A DNA stretch of 64,000 nucleotides from CAZPWF01 sp964610775 (GTDB taxonomy: Bacteria; Patescibacteriota; Saccharimonadia; Saccharimonadales; JACQNP01), in the NCBI GenBank assembly GCA_964610775.1, contig CAZSZC010000003.1, positions 35,732 to 99,731 on the forward strand, in the 5' to 3' direction. The position numbers and the translations under genes were made by a program. Positions 47,519 through 54,393 of this stretch are shown here, piece after piece (the stretch's first letter is position 1; every line of letters begins with the position of its first letter). The notes beneath the pieces were generated by a model. It was given only the letters and a program-made list of their open reading frames with translations. It did not search any database and was not told where the DNA came from.

Positions 47519-48136
47519 ATGCAATATGAGAAAATAAACAAAATTAAATCATGGCTTGGAACCGGTTCAATTAACTTTTTTGGGCCACCATTTTCTGGTA
47601 AAGACACTCAGGCAAAACGAATTGCAGAAATGATTGATGGGGTTGTCGTTTCAGGTGGAGACATATTGCGACACGCGAAAGATAATATTGAAGTGCAAAA
47701 TATCATGGCCAATGGCGGAATTATTCCATCAGATTTGTTTTTAAGCATTATTCCTCCGTTTTTCTCGCATGATGATATTAACGATAAGCCGTTATTACTT
47801 AGTTCTGTAGGCAGACTAATGGAAGAAGTTCCTACTGTCATTAAGGCCACCAATGACTCTGGTCACGAAATTAAGGCTGTTATAGTTCTTGAACTCACAG
47901 ATAAAGACGTTTGGCGTCACTATGAAATTTCACAAAGCCTAAATGACCGCGGTCAGCGTGCAGACGATACAAAAAATGCACTCAAAAAACGACTAACTGA
48001 ATATAATAAAACCAAACCCGTCATTGATTATTATCGCTCCATGAGCTTAGTGCTAGATATAGATGACACTAAGGATACTGATGATGTAACTGTGGAAATT
48101 ATAGATGCACTTTATAGTTTCGCAACCCAAAGCTAA
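47519..48136 (+). CDS. adenylate kinase-like nucleoside monophosphate kinase
   Basis: A 205-residue P-loop kinase. INFFGPPFSGKDTQAKRIAE is the P-loop (GPPFSGKDT, usually GPPGSGKGT). The NMP-binding region is VVSGGDILRH (normally ISTGDxLR), and DRGQRADDTKNALKKRLTEYNKTKPVIDYY matches the LID-flanking Arg and C-terminal helix (RxDD). The LID is the short type. Substitution of Gly by Phe and Asp in the P-loop is notable. Substrate may be AMP or another NMP. It converges with the fusion gene (4 bp overlap). Confidence 0.8.
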   Translation: MQYEKINKIKSWLGTGSINFFGPPFSGKDTQAKRIAEMIDGVVVSGGDILRHAKDNIEVQNIMANGGIIPSDLFLSIIPPFFSHDDINDKPLLLSSVGRLMEEVPTVIKATNDSGHEIKAVIVLELTDKDVWRHYEISQSLNDRGQRADDTKNALKKRLTEYNKTKPVIDYYRSMSLVLDIDDTKDTDDVTVEIIDALYSFATQS

Positions 48137-49791
48137 GCATTTGGTGGTGTTGTATCAATATTAGAATCTGTCCTCTTCAATGCAGTACCATCTTCATTGA
48201 GATCATACATAATTATAGTCCCAAACATCATTTCCAAATCAGTAACCTGATTTTCACTTAGTTTTTCAATATATTTAATTAATGCTCTAATGCTATTACC
48301 ATGAGCAACAATCAAGACATTCTTGCCCTCATTGATTAGTGGCAATACTCTGTCTACATAGAAAGGAACTACTCTTTCATATACCATCTTTAGAGTTTCA
48401 CCTCCAGGAATTGAAACATCCCAGCCACGACGAACCGCATTAAACTGCTCTTCGCCCAAAAGATCACGCATTTCCCATTTATTTTTACCAGTATATTCAC
48501 CATAATCACGCTCGTTAATTGCTGATGTTCTTTCAAGTGGCACATCAAATTGCTGTGCAGTGTTAAGCATTCCCTCTAGTGTTTCTAGTGTTCTAATTTG
48601 CTCGGAACAAAACGCCCTATCGATGTCTATACCCAAGTCTGCGAGCGCCACTCCGAACATGCCAGCCTCACGAAATCCTTTTTCACTCAAATGCACATCA
48701 GTAATTCCCGACCACTTACCCGATGCATTCCACTCACTTTCTGCATGCCTGACAAGCAACAGCTTACCCGTGGATTTTTGCGGTGCCTTAACCTTGTTTT
48801 TTACGTCACCATACCAAAACTTAATCACGTTTTCAGTAGTAGTGTTATTAATTCTAAGAACTGCTTCAATACTGTTGTAGGCATTATGCGGAGTAATAAT
48901 TACGTTGGGCATTTTGTGCAATGCAAGTAGTTCTACGCTGTGCTGCATTAGCGGAAGCGACTTTTTGCCTGAGCGTAATAGCGCCATTTCTTCTTCTGAA
49001 TGTAATAGCTGTTCACCTTCAAGTACATCAAGAGCCGCACCAGCAATTCTCTTTTCTTTTAGAGCTTCGGCAAGTGCTCGAGTATCGACCAATTCGCCGC
49101 GCGCAGTATTAACTATTAGCGCTGTGGGCTTCATGAACCTCAGATTGTCTTCATTGATTAGATGCTTATTGTTACCAAAATACGGTGCATGAATTGTTAC
49201 ATAATCGCTCTGCGATAACAGTTCTTCTAAACTTACATAATGAAATCCCATCTTATCCGCAAGTTCTTTATTAGGATAAGGGTCATAGGCCATAATATTC
49301 ATTTGAAATCCTTTTGCAATCGAAATACTATGCTGACCAATACGTCCTGCACCAACTACCCCAATAGTTTTACCTACCAAATCAGTACCCATTAACTCTA
49401 CAGCGTCTAGCTCATTATCAAAGCTACCTAGAGTTTTTGGTAGCTTCCTAGCAAGCGCTAGTAACAACGTGAAGGCATATTCGGCTACGGTTGATTCACC
49501 ATAAGTTGGGACATTAACGACGGTGATCTGACGTGCTTCTGCTGCTTCTAAATCAACATTATTAAATCCTGTTGAGCGACAAGCGATTAACCGTAGTCTA
49601 GGTAATGCATTAATTATTTCAGCCGTCACCGTACTTGAGACGAATACTGAGATTACTTCTGTGTCAACGTTTAAATTATCTTTTGATATTGATTCCTCAA
49701 CGAATTCCCAGTGGTGGTCCGTGCCACTCATACCATCTGAAAGTTGCTGTTTATCTAAATCAGTGACGTCATAAAAATAGATTAGTGCCAT
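48133..49791 (-). CDS. fusion: D-2-hydroxyacid dehydrogenase + phosphoglycerate mutase
   Basis: One continuous 552-residue frame. Residues 1-330 form a D-isomer-specific 2-hydroxyacid dehydrogenase (D-lactate dehydrogenase-like): VVGAGRIG at 145-152, catalytic Arg231 (NTARGELVD), the Glu in DVLEGE and His302 (TPHNAY). Residues 342-552 form a 2,3-bisphosphoglycerate-dependent phosphoglycerate mutase: LVRHAESEWN with His349, ERDYGEYTGK, SIPGGETL and VAHGNSIR. Both active sites look complete. The linker (KNKVKAPQKSTGK) is short. It faces eno, the next glycolytic step. The dehydrogenase could use pyruvate or, less likely, 3-phosphoglycerate. Confidence 0.9.
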   Translation of the reverse strand: MALIYFYDVTDLDKQQLSDGMSGTDHHWEFVEESISKDNLNVDTEVISVFVSSTVTAEIINALPRLRLIACRSTGFNNVDLEAAEARQITVVNVPTYGESTVAEYAFTLLLALARKLPKTLGSFDNELDAVELMGTDLVGKTIGVVGAGRIGQHSISIAKGFQMNIMAYDPYPNKELADKMGFHYVSLEELLSQSDYVTIHAPYFGNNKHLINEDNLRFMKPTALIVNTARGELVDTRALAEALKEKRIAGAALDVLEGEQLLHSEEEMALLRSGKKSLPLMQHSVELLALHKMPNVIITPHNAYNSIEAVLRINNTTTENVIKFWYGDVKNKVKAPQKSTGKLLLVRHAESEWNASGKWSGITDVHLSEKGFREAGMFGVALADLGIDIDRAFCSEQIRTLETLEGMLNTAQQFDVPLERTSAINERDYGEYTGKNKWEMRDLLGEEQFNAVRRGWDVSIPGGETLKMVYERVVPFYVDRVLPLINEGKNVLIVAHGNSIRALIKYIEKLSENQVTDLEMMFGTIIMYDLNEDGTALKRTDSNIDTTPPNA

Positions 49792-49841
49792 AACTCGATG
49801 CTATTATGGCACAAACATAAGCAATATGAGAATATAATTAT

Positions 49842-51140
49842 ATGGAAATCAAACAAATAATCGGAAGGCAAATACTAGATTCGCGTGGCAATCCAACGAT
49901 CGAAGCTGACGTATGGCTAAATAACGGCGTATTCGGTCGAGCAGCTGTGCCATCTGGCGCCTCAACTGGGTCTCACGAAGCGCATGAGTTACGCGACAAT
50001 GGTAGCTCTTACCACGGTCAGAGCGTACAAAAGGCCGTGTCTAACATACATGAGATTATCGGTCCATCCTTGATAAATATTCGAGCTGACGACCAATTTT
50101 TAATAGATCAAACGATGATTGATCTGGATGGTACTCCTAATAAATCTAAGTTGGGTGCCAATGCCATTCTTGCCGTATCACTTGCATGTGCTCACGCCGC
50201 CGCAAAGTCTCGTGGCATACTTCTTTATGCTCACATTTCCGATATAGCTGGCAACCCAATCAAAACCCTACCAATGCCTATGATGAATGTATTAAACGGC
50301 GGCAAGCATGCCGCAAATTCAACAGACATACAAGAAAGCATGCTCATCCCGATTGGCGCTAAATCATTTAATGAAGCAATACAAATGGGTGCAGAAATAT
50401 TTCAATGCCTTAAAAAAATACTTGTCAAACATGGCTACTCAACAACGGTTGGGGACGAGGGTGGGTTTGCGCCAAATGTAAAAGCTGGTAATTCTGAAGC
50501 ATTCGAGTTGTTGTCAGATGCTGTAAAAGATTCAAACTACGTATTGGGTACTGACGTAGCCTTCGGACTAGACGTTGCGTCGACTGAACTATTTAGAGAT
50601 GGCGTTTATAAATTTGCAACCGAAAATCAAGACTTCACTCCTCACGACCTAATAAAATGGTACCAGGGAATTATTAAAAAATACCCTATCATATCCATTG
50701 AAGATGGTTTGGCTGAGGATGATTGGGAAAATTGGAAAACATTAAGACAAGAACTACCCGACACACAGCTGGTCGGAGATGATCTACTTGTAACGAATTC
50801 TGAACGATTACAACGCGCAATTGATACTAATGCTGGAAATGCAATTCTTATTAAACCAAACCAAGTTGGAACCCTTACTGAGACAATTCGCACCATACAG
50901 CTTGCGAAGAAAAATAACTGGAATACTATCATTTCTCATCGTTCTGGTGAAACCGAAGATGTTACTATTGCACACATAGCCATTGGTACGGGTGCCGGTC
51001 AAATTAAAACAGGTAGCTTATCAAGAAGCGAAAGAACGGCTAAACATAACGAGATATTAAGAATTGAATCCATAGACCATGGATTAGAATTTTCGAATCC
51101 ATTTTTAGATTACAACAAAAAAGCACTGAGTAATGAATGA
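49842..51140 (+). CDS. eno: enolase
   Basis: Dehydrates 2-phosphoglycerate to PEP. 432 residues: ILDSRGNPTIEADV, PSGASTGSHEA, MPMMNVLNGGKHA, the GDEGGFAPN loop with the catalytic Glu, metal ligands in SIEDGLAEDDW and LVGDDLLVTN, catalytic Lys in LIKPNQVGTLTE, and SHRSGETED. Its substrate is made by the mutase half of the divergently transcribed fusion gene 50 bp away. Translationally coupled to the next gene (ATGA). Confidence 0.97.
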   Translation: MEIKQIIGRQILDSRGNPTIEADVWLNNGVFGRAAVPSGASTGSHEAHELRDNGSSYHGQSVQKAVSNIHEIIGPSLINIRADDQFLIDQTMIDLDGTPNKSKLGANAILAVSLACAHAAAKSRGILLYAHISDIAGNPIKTLPMPMMNVLNGGKHAANSTDIQESMLIPIGAKSFNEAIQMGAEIFQCLKKILVKHGYSTTVGDEGGFAPNVKAGNSEAFELLSDAVKDSNYVLGTDVAFGLDVASTELFRDGVYKFATENQDFTPHDLIKWYQGIIKKYPIISIEDGLAEDDWENWKTLRQELPDTQLVGDDLLVTNSERLQRAIDTNAGNAILIKPNQVGTLTETIRTIQLAKKNNWNTIISHRSGETEDVTIAHIAIGTGAGQIKTGSLSRSERTAKHNEILRIESIDHGLEFSNPFLDYNKKALSNE

Positions 51141-51580
51141 CAAAATCCAAAATTAAGCCCTACCAAACAAAAATCATCGTTTTCATTCTATTAATCTTAG
51201 CCGTAATAAGCATAACTATAATATATGGGCTAGCCTCAAGAAATAGCTCAATCAAAATCAATTCAGTAGAGTTATATGCAACTGATTTTGGTAAAATTAC
51301 AGGCCATAAAACTGAGAAGTTTTGTAGTTACACGGCAAGCAAAAATGATAAATTCTGTTCTACCATACCGATAGTAAAAGTTACATATAGTACAACCATT
51401 AGTCCCGTTGCTGCCGGCCACGACTGGCGCGAAGTGGCATCGCCATTTGATATTTTTGCACGTAATGAATCCGGTAAGCTAGTTTGTGCTATCCGAGAAG
51501 ACAGCGCGACAAGTAATACAACCATCACCTTCTTCGTCCGCCCCATCGATACGCCCGATATTGCATGTGCTAAGGTTTAA
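51137..51580 (+). CDS. membrane-anchored hypothetical protein
   Basis: A 147-residue protein whose start overlaps the eno stop by 4 bp. A basic N-terminus, one transmembrane helix (roughly residues 13-33) and an extracytoplasmic domain of about 110 residues with four Cys (FCSYTAS, KFCSTIP, LVCAIRE, DIACAKV), probably two disulfides. It is the last core gene before the accessory island. Not recognised. Confidence 0.6.
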   Translation: MTKSKIKPYQTKIIVFILLILAVISITIIYGLASRNSSIKINSVELYATDFGKITGHKTEKFCSYTASKNDKFCSTIPIVKVTYSTTISPVAAGHDWREVASPFDIFARNESGKLVCAIREDSATSNTTITFFVRPIDTPDIACAKV

Positions 51581-51623
51581 GTATTATTGAAGGGGAATCG
51601 ACTTGCATTCTGCGAGCCCGAAA

Positions 51624-51655
51624 CTTCCACTATGAAAACAAGTTTTCAAGTGAAG
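51624..51655. repeat. inverted repeat A (stem-loop)
   Basis: CTTCCACTATGAAAAC / GTTTTCAAGTGAAG with two single-base bulges. First of three stem-loops at the island boundary. Confidence 0.75.
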
Positions 51656-51661
51656 GAGTCC

Positions 51662-51688
51662 TTGCGAACTGCCACAAGCAGTTCGCAA
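51662..51688. repeat. inverted repeat B (perfect 10-bp stem)
   Basis: TTGCGAACTG, 7-nt loop CCACAAG, CAGTTCGCAA. No T run follows, so it is not a typical terminator. Confidence 0.85.
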
Positions 51689-51722
51689 CCTATCGCGGCA
51701 ATAGTAATTCATATCCTGTGAT

Positions 51723-51761
51723 CAAGAAAAATACCCCTCAAAAAGAGGGGCACTTTTCTTG
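51723..51761 (+). terminator. long two-part hairpin, possible eno operon terminator
   Basis: Outer stem CAAGAAAA / TTTTCTTG (8 bp), 3-nt internal loop, inner stem CCCCTC / GAGGGG, loop of five A. The T-rich 3' arm could terminate, but there is no free T tract after it. Confidence 0.5.
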
Positions 51762-51854
51762 GTGACCTCTAAGGGATTTACCTGGAAACAAATTCAGCCC
51801 GCAATTAAGCAGCTTAATCAGTTGTTAGAAGAGGCAGGCCTTGGTGATGAGTAG
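51762..51854 (+). CDS. possible small ORF, 30 aa
   Basis: GTG-initiated frame encoding VTSKGFTWKQIQPAIK and ending NQLLEEAGLGDE, with the composition of a real helix. It overlaps the next gene's ATG by 8 bp and could be a leader peptide or the 3' remnant of an older gene. No clear ribosome site; low confidence. Confidence 0.25.
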   Translation: MTSKGFTWKQIQPAIKQLNQLLEEAGLGDE

Positions 51855-52395
51855 ACGAAACAAGCGCCAAAACGATAGTCACGCATTCATAATACTGCTA
51901 TTGCTTGGAGCAGTTTATTACACAAATCAAGAATTAATCGATTACGTAACTTCAAAACTGCTCATCATTATATTCGCATTAATTACCTTGGTTTTAGTTG
52001 CCAAATCATATCAATACTTTAGATCCTCACTTGTGAGGCTACGGATGTCAGAGATCGATCATATGAGCGGTATAGAGTTTGAGTATTACATGGTTGGGTT
52101 GCTACGAAAACTAGGCTACAAGCACGTTAGGATGACCGAGAAATATGATCTTGGTATAGATATTATTGCTGATAAGGATGGCTTAACTTGGGGTATTCAG
52201 ACAAAGAGACATAAGAGCATAGTGAAAGCTGTGGCAGTCAGGCAGGCGTATACCGCACTCACGTATTATGGATGCGACCGAGCCATGGTTATATCAAACA
52301 GCACATACAGCAACCCCGCCCGAATCTTAGCCAACAAAACACATACTGTTTTGATTGATCGTCATCAACTTGCAACATGGATGAAACAGAGGTGA
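51847..52395 (+). CDS. membrane-anchored Mrr-type restriction endonuclease
   Basis: A 182-residue protein. Two N-terminal hydrophobic segments (about residues 13-28 and 37-55) are followed by an Mrr_cat domain: MSGIEFEYYMVGLLRKLGY, then the PD-(D/E)xK core LGIDIIADKDG with WGIQTKRHK (Asp, Gln-x-Lys). Such proteins cut foreign, often methylated, DNA. The membrane anchor suggests action on incoming DNA at the envelope. First complete gene of the island. An upstream TTG start would add two residues; ATG is preferred. Confidence 0.82.
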   Translation: MSRRNKRQNDSHAFIILLLLGAVYYTNQELIDYVTSKLLIIIFALITLVLVAKSYQYFRSSLVRLRMSEIDHMSGIEFEYYMVGLLRKLGYKHVRMTEKYDLGIDIIADKDGLTWGIQTKRHKSIVKAVAVRQAYTALTYYGCDRAMVISNSTYSNPARILANKTHTVLIDRHQLATWMKQR

Positions 52396-52402
52396 TATAC
52401 TA

Positions 52403-52615
52403 ATGTCTATGAACGGATACGAACCAACACCTGAAGATATTCAAGTAGTTCTGAAGCACCTACGTACCATCAAGCCTGATGCCACCGAAGAAGACGCGAC
52501 CAATCTGTTACTCAAATATAAAATGGATACACGTGAACAGGCCACGACAACGAGTCATGAAGACTTGCTGAAAGAATTAGATCGACTGATTGAAGAGATG
52601 TACGGCGAAAACTAG
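52403..52615 (+). CDS. small acidic hypothetical protein
   Basis: A 70-residue, mostly helical, acidic protein (YEPTPEDIQVVLKHLRTIKP, ending ELDRLIEEMYGEN). It starts 7 bp after the Mrr-like nuclease and probably shares its transcript. Its size and charge would suit a partner or inhibitor of the nuclease, but that is only inferred from position. Ends overlap the XRE gene by 4 bp on the other strand. Confidence 0.55.
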   Translation: MSMNGYEPTPEDIQVVLKHLRTIKPDATEEDATNLLLKYKMDTREQATTTSHEDLLKELDRLIEEMYGEN

Positions 52616-52827
52616 AACGGCAAAACGTCCGAAGATTTCAGCTTCAAGACTTTCAGGACCTTTTCTAGCATTTTCAAAGATGGCACAGACTCACCACGCT
52701 CAAGCTTCGCATAGTATGTAACGTCGGTGCCTACTTTTTCGGCAACCTCAAGCTGAGTCAAACCAACAGCCTTCCGAGCTTTCAGTAGACCAGACTTAAG
52801 CGATGCTTTTACTTCTTTCTCACTCAT
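52612..52827 (-). CDS. XRE-family helix-turn-helix regulator
   Basis: A 71-residue Cro/CI-type protein: LLKARKAVGLTQLEVAEKVG and YYAKLERGESVPSLKMLEKV show the five-helix HTH_3 fold. Start at MSEKEVKASL is preferred; the -10 TATACT (52835-52840) would start transcription at or next to this ATG. It lies 27 bp downstream of the recombinase on the same strand and may control the element. Confidence 0.85.
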   Translation of the reverse strand: MSEKEVKASLKSGLLKARKAVGLTQLEVAEKVGTDVTYYAKLERGESVPSLKMLEKVLKVLKLKSSDVLPF

Positions 52828-52854
52828 ATACGTAAGTATACAGCAAACCACCCC

Positions 52855-54273
52855 TTACATCTTATTCGTGATGCACAATTGACCATTCAATAATTCAAAG
52901 GAGAACAACTCATTAATTAGTATGCGCTTTTCAGTGTATGAACTCTTTAGGTAGAGCTTCTTAAGCGCGTGTCTTGAGGCTTGCCCAAATGGCTCACTAG
53001 TCTCAGATCTGTAGCTTTCGATTTGAGTAACCTTCTTTTGCAACCTTTTGATTCGCTGGTTGTAATAGGTTACTTTTTCTTCATACATATCCTCGTCAAT
53101 AACATCGGCAAGTTTATCGTCATATAAGTTATCCGACATTACTTGTAGACGCTTTACCTGGGCACGTTGTAGCTTTAGTATCTTTTCTATGTCACCGTCG
53201 GCAAATGGCCGTTTTCTGTCAAGCAGCATCTTCCTGAGTTTGCGAAACTTCTCGTAGTTCTCATCTTTTAAGTTGTCTATGCGTTGCAAAACCGCATCCT
53301 CTACACGATCTTGCCTGAGAAAACTATACTGCTTGCAATCAACGAGCATGCGATTACAGGAACCGTAATATCTACCTTTCTGTTTTGTCCAGCTAACCAT
53401 CCTATTACAGATAGAACACCTCATAAACCCCTTAAATAGCGGGTTGTGCTTCCTCAAGGGCCTATTTGCTCCTCGACTTAGCTTGTTCTGTACTGCCTCA
53501 AATAAATCTTCGTCAACTATTGGTTCGTGCGCCCCTTGGTAAAGCTTACTGTTAAAACGAATCACGCCCATGTAGTATGGGTTTCTCAGAATCTTGTGCA
53601 CCGCGCTCTGGCCAAATGGTTTACTCTTGGTGTTAACCAACCCACATTCAGCCAACTCGACCGTTATTTTTCGTACACACTGTCCCGGCTCCATAAATAA
53701 CCGAAAAGCCCTCTCTATCATGAACGCCGTGTCTTCATTAATTACATGTATGGTTCTGCCGTGTTGCCTGGCATTTTTGTAACCTGCCGGTGGCTGCGAG
53801 GGCATCCAGCCCTGGGCAAGCTTTTCATCCCAGCCCTTCATAGCCTCTTCGCGCAGGTTGTCGGTGTACTTCTTGGCGATTGCTAGGTAGATATTCCACA
53901 TCATCTTGGCGTCAGACTTTGCATTCTTGTGTATTATCAGACCTTCCTTCACCATGTGCAGGCGCCTATCCTCGTCCGCTTCTAGCCAATCGTCAACAAT
54001 GACAGCATCACGGAAATTACGTGTGAGGCGATCTGTCTTCTCTACGATAAGATGGTTTATCTTTTTTGCTCCTATATACTCAAGTAGTTCTCCAAAAATC
54101 TTGCGTTCCTGGTTCTTTGAAGCCGTTTCGGAAATCCTAAACTCTTTGACGAACTTCAAGTCGTTCATCTCACAATAGTTTTTTATGAGCTTCGACTGCG
54201 CATCTAGCGAGTAGCCATCCTCCTGTGCTCGACTAGATACCCTTGCCAACGTTACTGACTTATTACTTTTCAT
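52855..54273 (-). CDS. large serine recombinase
   Basis: Site-specific integrase of the large serine family, 472 residues from MKSNKSVTLARVSSRAQ; AAAGGAGGT 7 nt upstream fixes this start. Catalytic Ser13 in ARVSS, then the resolvase domain (VEKTDRLTRNF). A Recombinase domain follows (PPAGYKNARQHGRT; LRNPYYMGVIRFN), then the zinc beta-ribbon with CSICNRM and SCNRML plus a later Cys (VDCKQ). A coiled-coil tail follows (KLQRAQVKRLQVMSDN). It probably moved the island into this place downstream of eno. Confidence 0.92.
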   Translation of the reverse strand: MKSNKSVTLARVSSRAQEDGYSLDAQSKLIKNYCEMNDLKFVKEFRISETASKNQERKIFGELLEYIGAKKINHLIVEKTDRLTRNFRDAVIVDDWLEADEDRRLHMVKEGLIIHKNAKSDAKMMWNIYLAIAKKYTDNLREEAMKGWDEKLAQGWMPSQPPAGYKNARQHGRTIHVINEDTAFMIERAFRLFMEPGQCVRKITVELAECGLVNTKSKPFGQSAVHKILRNPYYMGVIRFNSKLYQGAHEPIVDEDLFEAVQNKLSRGANRPLRKHNPLFKGFMRCSICNRMVSWTKQKGRYYGSCNRMLVDCKQYSFLRQDRVEDAVLQRIDNLKDENYEKFRKLRKMLLDRKRPFADGDIEKILKLQRAQVKRLQVMSDNLYDDKLADVIDEDMYEEKVTYYNQRIKRLQKKVTQIESYRSETSEPFGQASRHALKKLYLKSSYTEKRILINELFSFELLNGQLCITNKM

Positions 54274-54393
54274 AGGTTGTACCTCCTTTAGCTTATATAG
54301 ATATTCTTTCACTTCTTTGTGCAGGTGTTGGCTACCTGTGGATAAACAGATAGAATGTAGGTAGCCATAGCATTAGTGGATAGGGAGAATGCA

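Noticed and set aside
51581..51720. tRNA or second tmRNA-like gene downstream of eno
   Set aside because: GGGGAATCGAC looked like a tmRNA 5' end, but no CCA end, acceptor pairing or T arm could be found on either strand.
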